A stretch of DNA of 64,000 nucleotides from Aldrovandia affinis (lineage: Eukaryota > Chordata > Actinopteri > Notacanthiformes > Halosauridae): NCBI GenBank assembly GCA_029706075.1, contig JAINUG010000131.1, forward strand, positions 2,046,001-2,110,000. The letters run 5' to 3'. A model generated the notes under the pieces. It was not told the origin of the DNA. It did not search any database and worked only from the letters and a program-made list of their open reading frames with translations. This document shows, one piece after another, positions 21,737-33,370 of the stretch. Made by a program: the position numbers and the translations under genes. Every line of letters begins with the position of its first letter. Position 1 is the stretch's first letter.

Positions 21737-23475
21737 TTTTTCAGATTCAGATTCAGATTCAGATTTCTTTATTGTTACATCTGTGATACTACGTACCCCA
21801 GAGTAAAAATCTTGGGCCAGGCCCCTCAACTTCGCAGCATCAAAATACACACAGAATACACACAGAAATAGCACACCTTGTAAACAAAATAGAAATAGAA
21901 TAGATAAATAATATAAAATATAAGGTACAAATAATTTTAAGTAGCAGCAAGTGGTACTAGGGTCACAAGGCACAGTGCGGGAGTGAGTAGTGTGAGTGAG
22001 TGTGTGTGTGCGCGCGGGCGTGTGCAAGTGTCGCCTGCGCGTGCTGAGTCTGTGCAGGTGTGTCTGTGCTCAGTCCACCTGGATGTGCAAAATGGCAGTT
22101 TGGCTAGCTAGGCTAGTGGCCAGAGTTCAGTAGCCTGACAGCTTGGTGGAAGAAGCTGTCTCTGAGCCTACTGGTCCTGGCCTGGAGACTGCGGTACCGT
22201 TTGCCTGACGGTAGCAGCTGGAATACGCTGTGGCACATCGGCTGCTGTACAGTTCCTGGATGGAGGGGAGGGGCGTGCCTCCGCTGATGTGTTGAGCGGA
22301 CTGCACCACCCTCTGCAGTGCCTTGCGGTTGAGGCCTGAGCAGTTTCCGTACCACGCGGTGATGTTGCCGGTCAGGATACTCTCAGTAGTGCCTCTGTAG
22401 AAGGCCCGCAGGGTCTTGGGCCCCATTCCGAACTTTTTCAGCCGCCTGAGGTAGAAGAGGCGCTGTTGTGCCTTCTTGACTACGTGGCCAGTGTGGGCGG
22501 ACCAGGACAGGTCCTCAGTGATGTGGACACCGAGGAACCTGAAGTCACTGCCCTGCTCCACAGTGGACCCGCCGATGGTGAGGGGCTCCTGCCTCTCTCT
22601 CTCCTTCCTGTAGTCCACGATGAGCTCCTTGGTCTTATCAATGTTGAGAGAGAGGTTGTTCTCCTGACACCATTGTGCCAGGTTGCTGACCTCTCCTGTA
22701 GGCCGTCTCATCATTGTCTGTGATCAGGCCTATCACCGTTGTGTCATCGGCGAACTTGATCACCCTGGTGGAGCTGTGCGTGGCCACGCAGTCGTGAGTG
22801 TACAGGGAGTAGAGGAGAGGGCTCAGGACGCAACCCTGGGGGGCCCCGGTGTTGAGGGTCAGAGGGGCGGAGGTGATGGGGCCCATCCTCACCACCTGGC
22901 GCCGGTCCGACAGGAAGTTCAGGATCCAGCCGCAGAGGCTGGGGTTCAGCCTCAGGTCCCAGAGCTTGGTGTTGAGCCTGGAGGGTATTATGGTGTTGAA
23001 TGCTGAGCTGTAGTCCACGAACAGCATTCTCACATAGGTGTTTCTCTTCTCCAGGTGGGTGAGGACGGTGAGGAGTGCGGTGGAGATGGCGTCGTCCGTG
23101 GATCTGTTCCGTCTGTATGCGAATTGGTAGGGGTCCAGGGTGGGCGGTAACAGGCTACAGATGTGCTTTTTGACTAGCCTCTCGAAGCATTTGCTCACGA
23201 TGGGTGTGAGTGCGACAGGGCGCCAGTCATTTAAGCCTGTTACCTTGGTCTTCTTTGGCACCGGGACAATGGTGGCTGACTTGAAGCAGGCGGGGACTAT
23301 CCCAGTGGAGAGGGATAGGTTGAATATGTCTGTGAATGGGCCTGCCAGCTGCGACGCACACACCTTGATCACTCGACCCGGGATCTCGTCAGGTCCGGCC
23401 GCTTTGCGGGGGTTGACGCGCATAAATTCCTTCCGTACCTCATCCTCAGTGAGGACGAGGGCGGAGCTCGTGTTT
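21737..23475 (-). pseudogene. Rex1-like LINE reverse transcriptase, 5' truncated
   Basis: The minus-strand frame 23423-22638 gives a long, well-preserved [78 protein letters not shown] and the catalytic [12 protein letters not shown]. After a frameshift near 22700 the C-terminal part continues in 22714-22127 ([54 protein letters not shown]). A second frameshift lies near 22240. The 3' end is a (TCAGAT)n tract at 21741-21765, typical of LINE tails built of short repeats. It interrupts the 3' end of the L2 element. Assignment to Rex1 is from motif style; another Jockey-superfamily clade is possible. Confidence 0.88.
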
Positions 23476-23499
23476 TGTGGTTTTGTGGCATGAACATGA

Positions 23500-23620
23500 T
23501 TAGACTGTAACCTACTGTTAAATAGCTCTAGTGATGATCTCTAGTCATATGAACGCACTCTTGTAAGTCGCTTTCGATAAAAGCGCCTGCTAAATAATAC
23601 AATTGTAAAAATGGTAAATT
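23500..23620 (+). mobile_element. 3' tail of the interrupted L2 LINE
   Basis: The tail TGTAAGTCGCTTTCGATAAA followed by AGCGCCTGCTAAATAATAC is the L2-type hairpin end. It lies on the far side of the Rex1-like insertion from the L2 coding remnant and in the same orientation. Confidence 0.75.
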
Positions 23621-23629
23621 GTAACAATA

Positions 23630-24230
23630 AATGACAATGGTTACATGAAGAGTAAATATATTGTATCACAAATAAAATGTAATCTTCAATTACAACTGTA
23701 TTATAAAAGAATTGCTGGTCTTTTCCACATTAATTTGTTTCTACTCAACTCTACCGTACAGAAAACCTATTGATTTAGTCTTAGTCAGGTTTGGTCGAGG
23801 TTGGCCCGGAAAATGAGTTGCCTGTCTTGTAATCCTAATAGGCTGCTCCTCCTTGTGGTCTCATTTAATTCTCCCCCTTTTCACCAACAAAGCCCTTGGA
23901 ATTATCCAGAAGGAACAGAGGAAATAAAACATCTGAGTCCAATTCAAATCCTGAGAGGGACTTCATAACGATACCAGCCTTCCGTATTTAAGACAGAGAG
24001 AGAAAGAGGAGCAAAAAGCTATTAAAGTTGTATTTTAAAAGGTCAATAACATTCTGTGTATAATGACTTTGACTGTTTTAATCCAAATATATGAGTCTGC
24101 TGCAAAGCCCTTTCCTGACATTGATAGACTTGAGTGGCAGCAGAGGATCTACCCTGTCAAAACATCAGCGCTGGGGAGATAATGAGAATCGGCACATGAG
24201 TGCAAACTCTCCTCAAGGTACGTTGATACA
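23630..24230. other. Unique DNA, nothing recognised
   Basis: No coding frame, repeat or RNA was recognised. Confidence 0.4.
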
Positions 24231-24600
24231 AAAGGTGTCAGAAAAGCATTGTTACCCCTCTTAATCAGTGTAATTGTTTGAGTAGGAATGGTGAAGGGGG
24301 TATGGGGTGTTACTGGGAGGGGGGGCTTTTCTAGTTTTGCAGAAATTAACAATCATTGGGCCTGGATGACGGTGTAGTCTGATATCATCTCTCCATTTCC
24401 CAGACATTTAATGCAAAAGGTGGCTGAAAAGCATTATTACCCCTTTTAATCAGTGTGATTGTTAGAGTACGAATGGTGCAGGGTGTTACTAGGAGGGGGG
24501 GCTTTTCAAGATCTCCGGAAATGAACAACCATTCGACCTGGGTGACGGTGTAGTCTGATATCATCTCTCCATTTCCCGGACATTTAATGCAATATTTGCT
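24231..24600. repeat. Tandem duplication of a ~185-bp unique sequence
   Basis: Unit 1 (24231-24415) and unit 2 (24416-24600) share AAAGCATTRTTACCCCTYTT, the long G tract GGGAGGGGGGGCTTTTC and GACGGTGTAGTCTGATATCA, and end at CATTTAATGCAA. They differ at scattered positions and small indels. This is a local duplication of non-repetitive DNA, not a microsatellite. Confidence 0.85.
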
Positions 24601-26350
24601 CTTGCCATGGCCTCGGAATCCGCTTTCAAGAAGAGCATCTCATCTGCAATGTATGACAATTTCCGCACAGCTGAAAAGACACTGTCCTGACCACTGTCAT
24701 AGACCATAAATTGCACTTGGAAATAGGTTCGTCTTAACTAAAGGCTGTTTGCTCTCTCCCAAGAGGTTCAGAGGTGTGGATTAAGGTACCTTCCACCCCC
24801 TGCCTTTTTATCATTTGTATGTTTAGCTGTTTGGTAAATTTACTGTGTAATGACCATTAGTAAGACGGAATGTCACAAAAAATCTCTCACTACAATATTA
24901 CAGGTTATTAAAAGGATAATGGGAAAAGCACTTTTCTGAGAGCACAGCCCTAGCCCCCATCTAGTGATTTATCTTTCCCCACCCCCCATCAACAAATGAG
25001 GCAGCCTCTAGTCCTCTATGGTGGGCTGGTCTGTTCATTTAACCTTCTAAACCAAAACATTAGCCTGCCCATGTCTCTTAGTTCACGCTCATGCTCTTCC
25101 CATTCCCCCCCTTGTCCTCGACTTCCCCATTCCACACATGCTGATAATGAAGATTAATTATCAATACCATTAAGATCAATGTTGAGTGGCCAACTTGTTA
25201 TTTGCAGGTAGTAGATCTCAAATATATTAAATCTGTGTCTGCGAGATTACAGATAAAGCCAGTGAAAGTGAACACTGATCGGTAAGCAAATTATGACAAT
25301 CCCCTTGGAAAATGTTGCCAGGCTCAGACACACAATGGAAAGAGGTCCCGCACAGCGGTGGTCTAGAGGGAGTCTTTCCCCGTGTCAAACAAAGAACAGT
25401 CAAGCACAGATTGAGACTAAATGAGATTTACATCTTTCCCAAGATGCTGATCAAAGTCTGACATGAGCAGGGCGGTTTACTAAGGCGCTTTGCCTCGGTG
25501 AGGTCATTGTCTTTATGTAAATGTATATTTTACACAAAGACAGATACAGTGTGTTTTTGTCATTCATTCTATAGTAAGATGGGTGGAAACTTTCACAACA
25601 TTAGAGTTATTATTTCTGATGTAGTTTTATGACTGATTACGTTGAACCATTTAAATCACACTGGCTTCTAAAACCCTCATATACTCCATATACAGAGAGG
25701 CCCACAAGTGGCCACCTACATTTTGACTTTTGTTTCATGAATATATTTGTATCTGTATATATGTATCTGGATTAACAGTCATTTAGACAGTGTCATAATC
25801 AGAGTTAATGAATTAATCAATCAGTAATTAAATTTTTCCTCTACACAAATTAACTTTTTTTTCACTGCCGAAAAAGAAGAGGCAAGGGAAGGAAATTGCG
25901 AATTTGAATTACAAATGATCTACAATAGCTCATTTTTTGGAAGATTGATGAAAGAAGTTTAGGGGTTTTGATTAAGGCTCTGCAAAAATTACTTTGATTA
26001 GTCAGCATTAAAAAATGAAAGAAAATTGATTACTTTCATTGAATTGAAATAAAATGTTATCATTTGGCATTTAAAAAAGACAAATGACTGTAAGGATAAT
26101 GTCATCCTTTTGTCTTTATGTTGGACTTACATTATTACTTATTTTATCACTATTCAGGATATTAATAAAAAATCCTCTGTGAATTAATGCATTTGATCAT
26201 TAAAGAGTTCTGACAAGAAGGACATTGTTATAAAGCCTTTTAGTCATTCATTATGTCCATGTAGCATCAAAAGAATTACTACCACAATGTTTCATAATGC
26301 ATGAACACTTATAAGTGTTAAAAATACATTGGCTTATGAAAACCAAAAAA
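24601..26350. other. Unique AT-rich DNA, no gene recognised
   Basis: No supported frame. The interval has no repeat signature I recognise and could include regulatory sequence. Confidence 0.4.
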
Positions 26351-26355
26351 CTCTG

Positions 26356-26406
26356 TTTATAAGCACATAAGAATAATGATATAAGATGAGAACGGGCCCA
26401 TCTACA
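26356..26406 (-). mobile_element. CR1-like 3' tail fragment
   Basis: CACATAAGAATAATGATATA followed by AGATGAGAACGGGCCCATCTA is the inverse of the CR1 3' terminus seen at 4640-4690. Only about 50 bases are present. Confidence 0.7.
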
Positions 26407-26409
26407 CTA

Positions 26410-26827
26410 AAACAAAAATGAAATTGGGCTTTTGTTTGTATGAACAAATCTCCTTTAGTTGAAATTTGTCAATAAATGCATGTTTGATGATATTAATTGT
26501 GCCTTTCTAATTGAATTGACATAAAATGGTCTCATTTCAAGTTTTCCAAAGCCATTGAGGTTGACTCTAAATAACCGAGTTATGTAAATCGCAAAAGGAC
26601 CCTTACCCAAGATTGACCATCGAATCAGTAGATTTGTACAGTTCCCACAAAGTTGAAAACAGGAGTACAAGAAATGGCTGGCCTGCCCTTAACACAAAAT
26701 CTCTGTTCATCCTTCGAAATACAAGTAAGAAAATATCCTATATTTTCTTGATCAGTCACGTTTTTACATTTACCATGTTAAACGATGAATATTAGCCAGT
26801 TTTCATGTAAGTTAGCTTATTGGTCTA
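26410..26827. other. AT-rich DNA, nothing recognised
   Basis: No frame, repeat or RNA was recognised. The interval ends at the left copy of the GTTACT duplication. Confidence 0.4.
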
Positions 26828-27575
26828 GTTACTTGTGAGGGTTGGTGGTGATAGGCGCCACTCGCAGAAACCCTAGGGGATCAAAAAGTTAGACTGAACC
26901 AGTCTAACCACTAGCTCTGCAAAACAGAGAAATTGGGGAAGACAATAACCAGGGAGGAACGGAAAATCTCACCCAACGGGTGGCTACTCCGAGTGTCTGA
27001 AAACACAAAGGCTATGATAGCCAAACGAACAAGTTTGTAACCTGAACCAGTCGAACGACTGAACAAAAGCAACCTGAGTCAAAGCTCCGACTAGCGGGCA
27101 AGGTTCTTTATTATAGGTACAACTAAATAAGTTCGTATGTTTAAGACACGAGTTTCCCAAAACAATAAAGGCTAGGAGAGCCGAGAGAACATGATTGTAA
27201 CCCGGAAGCAGACCAACAGACTGAACAACAGGAACCCGAACGAAAAGCGCTTAATAGCGAGCAGGGTTCTTATTGTAGGTACAATTACACATGTTCTTTT
27301 GTTTACATAACACCCAAAAGTTCCGAGCGTCCGAAAACGCGAAAAGCTAGGAGAGCCACAGAACCATATTGTAACCAGAAACAGTCGAAGTGACTGAACA
27401 AACGAAACCTAACAAAAAGCTCATAACTAACGAGCAAGGTTTCTAATGAAGGTACAATTTAAATAAGTATTATGTAAATACCTGAACCAAAAGTTCTGAG
27501 CGTCCGAAACTGTGAAAGGCTAGGAGAGCCAACAGAACAAGGTTGTCACCCGAAAACAGTCGAACCGAATGTTAA

Positions 27576-29082
27576 CCCTCTGAGGTCCGTGCTAAGCTTT
27601 TAGATGGTTTTTGATTTTGGCATGGTCTGATATTTATCTCAATTTCATCAATTTAACACACACTTACTCCAAAGTGTTTGATATTTTTATTTGAAGGACA
27701 ATCACAGCTACATTTGTATGCCATCAATAGTTTGGTCAGTATCATATGCAGCTTGTAAATAGATCTACAAACACACAAGTTAAAAATAGTAAATTTTTCT
27801 GCTGTCACAAAAGTTGTGAAAGCACACACTAAACTATAGTGACGAATTGTTTTGCCAATGTGCGTTTGTTCATCAAGGTCTTGGTTATGTAAGGGTGTGA
27901 AAACAGTTTAGCACATCTGAGATCTAAATAGCTAAAAACCTGTTTTTATCAGAACTGGTCACATTTATTTCAGGCTGTGGGAGGGCTAAATGCTAAATAC
28001 CTGAATATTCATTATTCATTGTCCACACCTCTAAGATCTGTCAGATGGGCCATCTCTTTCCCTCATTGTGTGCCTATTGCAATTTGTTACGTTGCAACAC
28101 GCGGAATATGTTTGGCGTCACAAGACGCGGAATTCATATATTTTCACGAGTATTTGAAAACAAGCGAAATAAATAACATTTTAGGCTGTTTGAAAAGTAT
28201 TCTTCCATAGATCTTGTGTGCATATTGCAATTTGTTACGTTGCAACACGCGGAATATGTTTGGCGTCACAAGACGCGGAATTCATATATTTTCACGAGTA
28301 TTTGAAAACAAGCAAAATAAATAACATTTTAGGCTGTTTGAAAAGTATTCTTCCATAGATCTTGTGTGCATATTGCAATTTGTTACGTTGCAACACGCGG
28401 AATATGTTTGGCGTCACAAGACGCGGAATTTATATATTTTCACGAGTATTTGAAAACAAGCGAAATAAATAACATTTTAGGCTGTTTGAAAAGTATTCTT
28501 CCATAGATCTTGTGTGCATATTGCAATTTGTTACGTTGCAACACGCGGCATATGTAGTCACAAGACGCAGAATTCATATATTGAATATACGAGTATTTGA
28601 TAACATGGCAAATCAAATATAGTTACTTACTCTTGGTCAGTTATTGTCTTCGTCGCTTTCCATCGATGCTCTCAAACACTGCAGCGCAGACAATCTTTCC
28701 ATCTTGAATAAAATTGTATGTCTGTATAAAATCTTGCTTCAAATTGTCACAGTTTGTGTTGTTTACGCCGGCGTTTTCACACATGGCCCCACGCCCCTCC
28801 CCACACACCTCTCCGAAATTAGCACCTAGTTACCATGTCAATAGAAGGGGGACGTTACTACCAGGTAAAAAAGAGAGTAAAAGGCAAGGTTTACTTTTGG
28901 TCTAATTAACCTAATTTAAAAAATCCCATTTGATTTGCCAGTGCTCAAATCGGAAAGTCGCGATTCTAAGGTTTCTGTCAATGTTTTTGTCGCGTGTGTA
29001 TGATAAAATATCGCGAAGTTAGAAATAGTAATATACTTTTATTGCTGCTTGGATCGTCGGCGATCCAGTCGACCTCAGAGGG
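27576..29082. mobile_element. piggyBac-type non-autonomous element, copy 2
   Basis: Flanked by TTAA (27572-27575 and 29083-29086), with perfect inverted ends CCCTCTGAGGTC and GACCTCAGAGGG. It split a tandem unit of the LTR-like element. No transposase frame. The ends are nearly identical to copy 1 at 16684-18035, but the centre is an independently expanded tandem array (28171-28600). Confidence 0.88.
28171..28600. repeat. 148-bp tandem array inside piggyBac-type copy 2
   Basis: Units start AAATAACATTTTAGGCTG at 28171, 28319 and 28467, an exact 148-base spacing. A partial unit precedes them (28070-28170) and the last unit decays near 28560. Shared blocks are TTGTTACGTTGCAACACGCGG and CACAAGACGCGGAATTYATA. 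Copy 1 has related but differently arranged internal repeats. Confidence 0.9.
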
Positions 29083-30814
29083 TTAAGACCTGACCCAAAA
29101 GTTCAGAACGTCCGAAAATGCGAAAAGGCTAGGAGAGCCAACAGAACAATCTGGTAACCCAAAACAGTCGAACTGGCTGAACAAAACGAAACCAAAAGAA
29201 AAGCGCTTAATAGCGAGCAAGGTTTCTATTTGTAGGTGACAAGAAAATGATTTATTATGACCACACATAACCAAAAGTTCTGAGCGTCCGAAAACGCGGA
29301 AGAGCTAGGAGAGCCCACAGAATAACATGGTAAGACCTGACCCACAAGTTCTGAACGTCCGAAAACTCGAAACGGTTAAGGGAGACCGACAGAACAACAG
29401 GGCACAACTAGACCCACATCTGACGTCCGCAAAAACTCGAAACGGTTAAGGGGGACTGACAGAACAATAGGGTAAAACCTATACCAAGAGTTCTGAGCGT
29501 CCGGAAACGCGGAGGGGCTAGGAGAGCCACCAGAACCATATTGTAACACGAAACCAGTCGAATGACTGAACACAGAAACCTAACTAAAGCTCCTAACCAC
29601 GAGCACAGTTTCTAATGTAGATACAAATAAATGGTTATGAAAAGTTCTGAGCGTCAGAAAACGCAGGGGGGGGCTAGGAGAGCCACCAGAACCATATTGT
29701 ACTTGAAACCAGTCTAACCGACTGAACAAAAGAAACTTAACGAAAAACTCCTAACCACGAGCAAAGTTTCTAATGTAGGTACAAAATAAATGGTTATGAA
29801 AAGTTCTGAGCGTCTGAAAACGCAGGGGGGGCTAGGAGAGCCACCAGAACCACATTGTACTCCGAAAACAGTCTAAGCGACTGAACAAAAGAAACTTAAC
29901 GAAAAGCTCCTAACCACGAGCAAAGTTTCTAATGTAGGTACAAAATAAATGGTTATGAAAAGACCTTAAACCAAAACTCTGGCTGTCCAAAACGTGAAAA
30001 GCAGTTAGCCAAAAGAACCAGTTAGTAACCCGAACCAGTAGAACCCAACTAAAAGCTCTCGTAACGAGCAAGGTTTCTAATGAAGGTAACCTAACTAAGT
30101 TATTTCGTTAGACCCAGAGTTTTCCCCAAAACGTAAACGGCTAGGAGAGCCAAAAGAACAAGTTTGTAACCTGAAAGCAATCGGACCGACTGACAAACAA
30201 AACCAAACGAAAACTCCCATTTAGAGAGAATGGTTTTGTAAAAAGGTACAACTAGATAAGTTCTTTCGTTTTAAAAGGGATTGAATGGAGATGGTCATTT
30301 CTAAAGGAAGTCTTTGTGTGCGTCTTGAAAAAGACACACTACCTTACCGGCTAAAAATCGTAAAGATGGCTTACGACTTTGCCCCGATCAGAAACCCAGG
30401 TGCGGTTTAAATAGGGAGATAATTGAACATTAGTTCCAGCTGTGCGCCTCACACAGAGAAGGCGCAACACCGCCATCTGGCGGTGAATCTGGGGAACAAC
30501 CGTGACAGTTACTAGTGCCTGTCTAACTTTACTGGTATTATTGGCAATGATTTAATACGTTTTTCATATGACATTGCTTTGTCATCCAAATCCATCACTC
30601 CACATTGTTCAATTCGTAACTTGGCCATGTTGGCTAATGTTAGCTGCACTCTCATGCCTAGGCCGCCTCACAGCCTTTCCAATAACTGCAATATAGCAGT
30701 CCCTCAATTGCTTAACTAACACACTACCATTAGCGGAGCTAGCTAGGTTTTTTTAAAGTTTTAGACTAATATAACATTTTAAATCAACATTAGATTTTGA
30801 TAATACTTGCAGTG

Positions 30815-32865
30815 ATGTGGCAGTGTAAGGATTGTCCTGCATCAGTGTTTACAAGTTACCAGTTGCTAAAGCATTACAGGTTAAAGCATGGTCATTTTGG
30901 CCACAGGCACACTTATCCATGCACATAGTCATATTGCCCATGCACTTTTAAAATGTGGAATGCCCTACATACTGTAGTCACTTAGGTAGATCACATGCCA
31001 ATCAAGCATCTCAAAAATATGTAAAATTAGCAACATTCAATTGTCATCTATGTCTGTCTACTGATATTGCCACATAGAAAGAGTACTTTTGTCACATTAA
31101 CACACATCCGAGGACTCATGAAACAGTGAGTTGTATGTTTCAGGGCTTTACTTTTAAAACAAACATTTAACTCACCCAAAAATAGAAAACATAACGCATA
31201 TACATTGAGAGACTTAAGTCCTGGACATAATGAAAACTAGCGGAGGTTCTCCAAATTCACTGGATGATTGTTTTGAGGATGCATGTTCCACAGTAGTAGA
31301 CATCCACAATGATGCTCATTCTGATGCGGGTAGTGAAATAGAAGAGGACTTGCCAAAAGTAATAGAGCAGAAATTAATGGCGCACTGTTGAGCCCCAGTC
31401 AAAAACTCAAGTCTGACATTCTAGAGGGTTTAGTGTCAGAAATAATGAAGTACAAAGCATACCCGTCAATTTGATGCCATGGCTGAAGCTTTCATAAGAA
31501 AGCATCCATGTTTGAAGGAGCAAGGATCATTCAGCGGCTGCTATGGCTGGAAGATTAGTTTAATTTTCAAAATGGCAAACTACCGCACAAAGTTGAGGAA
31601 CATAGGATGTCCAGAGCTGACCATCAATTCCATCAAGCACAAACAATGCATGGGTCCAAATCAAGTCAAAAAGCCAAAAAGGGCTGAAGTCAACCACTGT
31701 CCTGACTACACAGCTGGAGAAACCAAGAACAACCTTGAAAAAGAGAGGGTAGCACTCCAGTCTGAGGTCAAGAAAAAGAACAACTAACAGAAGGTAAAAG
31801 AGAAAAGGGCAAAAACCTTATCTTACTGCAGGCATGAGGTGGTTCAAGACAAGCCATTTATTGCAGAGTTCAAAAGCAGATGGCCGGCTGTCTTTTCTAC
31901 AGGTGAGGTAAGTCAATACAGATCCTAAATGTTGATAATGCTTCCCTTATTGCAGATGTGACACATTGCATGTACAGGCTGACCTCACTCATCAGATTAC
32001 TCAAGTTGACTTGGTGTAAAAAAATGAATGTAACCCTTCCTAATGGTGCAGGGAACCCTCAAATTATATTTTACCACTAAAAGTATCTTTCTAAATGTGT
32101 TTCAGGTGAATACAGAATTTATTCGAGTTACCACTGTCCCTTTGCTAACAAAGTTCATGTCTCAACTGGATCACTACTCCACCAAACTGATGAAAGTGTT
32201 CCAAAGGAAAGGAGGAGCTGCAGGACACAGAATCGGGAACATTATGGCAGTCATGGACCAGATGTGTGCTTATGGTCATTTTGTTTTGTAATGGTCTGTT
32301 CATCTGTTACAGAACACTAATGACTTGTTTATGCCTTTTTCTATGCTTCAGAATGAAAGCATTGAAGAGAATGCATCCTGAAAGCACTTCCTGTCTACCT
32401 GCCTGAAAAGCTGATAAAGGAGTACTTGGTCAAATATTTATTTTCCCTCTCATATGTAGTGTTGCACTTGGAAATCATAGTCCTCATTTTGCTGAATGTA
32501 TTGTGTCAAATGGTACGTCACTTTATTCTTCATGGGAATCCAATCTGCTGATTTACCAGCTAACCAGTTGACCACTAATACATAATTTTTAGAAGTATTT
32601 GTGTTTGTCTACTTTTGAGGATGTCGACAGTGATGAAGCACAGAAGGAACAGGACCAGACCATTATCAGAATCTATGTGCTTGAAGACCTGGCAGACATT
32701 ACAAGTGTGTGTGCCCTGCTGCTTGGCTTCATCTACACATTGAACTTCTCTTACCCACCAGATATGAAATGTACATTCGAAGTGCTTCAAAAGATTGCTA
32801 TGGAGATGGATGGAAGGAAGCTCTCAACAAAAGTCCAGGTACTGAAAAACAAACTGTACGAGTGA
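30815..32865 (+). pseudogene. Decayed multi-exon fish gene copy: C2H2-like start plus SAMD3-like-family C-terminal domain
   Basis: From ATG at 30815 a frame reads MWQCKDCPASVFTSYQLLKH then YRLKHGHFGHRHTYPC, a C2H2-like zinc-finger start, then stops (TAG after PCT). Downstream frames include MAEAFIRKHPCLKEQGSFSG, KMANYRTKLRNIGCPELTIN and GVKKPKRAEV-like KKPKRAEVNHCPDYTAGET (31479-31787), FIRVTTVPLLTKFMSQLD (32043-32291), and CALLLGFIYTLNFSYPPDMK then VLQKIAMEMDGRKLS (32599-32865). An intron is preserved between GAG|GTAAGTC near 31908 and TTTCAG|GTGAATAC near 32104, so the copy arose by DNA duplication, not retroposition. In-frame stops (e.g. 31389, 31785) break it. From memory this order matches a large, poorly characterised teleost family often named SAMD3-like. 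Function unknown. Confidence 0.6.
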
Positions 32866-33104
32866 ACCGCTACATCTTGTAGACTAATCTAAGTACTACA
32901 ATTGTAGTGTGTATGCCGTTTTTGTTGGATATGCCCTGAACTTCAGTCAGTTACAAGACATGAATTCTACCATCGAAGTGCTTCAATACATAATGTGGAC
33001 TGATATGAAAAAATGATTGGATGAAAAAGCTGTGGCATGAATCTTTGCCAGTGGACTGTGCCAAGAACTATAATCTTACAGTATACAGCTACATGGGTGT
33101 AATC

Positions 33105-33370
33105 TGTCCAAAGGACCTTGATTTTCAGTTTTTATTATTACAGTGTTTAGAGAAAAATCTGATGCCAGTCCATTCTGATAATGCAGTTTAAATGCACTTT
33201 CCTCATCTTTTTATATGGAGATGTGTCCAATGGACCTGTTTTTATTATTACAAAATGTTTGCAGAAATATTTTATGCCATTTCATTCTGATAATGGAGTT
33301 TAAATGCACTTTTCTGATCTTTTTATATGTGTCCAAAGGACCTTGATTTTCAGTTTTTGTTATTATGAAG
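33105..33370. repeat. Tandem repeat, ~106-119-bp units, 2.3 copies
   Basis: Units begin TGTCCAA at 33105, 33224 and 33330 and share TTTTTATTATTACA, CATTCTGATAATG and AGTTTAAATGCACTTT. They lie just downstream of the decayed gene copy, in what would be its 3' flank. Confidence 0.8.

Larger units (their letters stand above)
26834..30507 (-). mobile_element. LTR-like unit filled with structured tandem repeats
   Basis: The unit starts TGTGAGGGTTG and ends CAACCGTGACA (imperfect inverted ends, TG...CA) and is flanked by the direct repeat GTTACT (26828-26833 and 30508-30513). These are the marks of a solo LTR. Without the piggyBac-type insertion (27576-29082 plus one TTAA) it is about 2.16 kb. A TATA-like CTATTTAAACCGC on the minus strand near 30400 suggests minus-strand transcription. 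From 26990 to 30260 it consists of about 13 diverged, partly truncated units. Full units are roughly 150-180 bases, each with GCGTCCGAAAACGC, GGCTAGGAGAGCC, CAGTCGAAC-GACTG and a GAAACC...GGTTTC stem around GCTC...GAGC. No coding frame or tRNA-primer site is seen. It could instead be a satellite-bearing DNA element. Confidence 0.65.

Noticed and set aside
22466..23493. Plus-strand frames of 85, 107 and 117 codons
   Set aside because: Antisense shadows of the Rex1-like reverse transcriptase on the minus strand.
26990..30260. Regularly spaced repeats as a CRISPR array
   Set aside because: Units are long and diverged, with no short identical repeats separated by unique spacers, no cas genes, and a eukaryotic setting.
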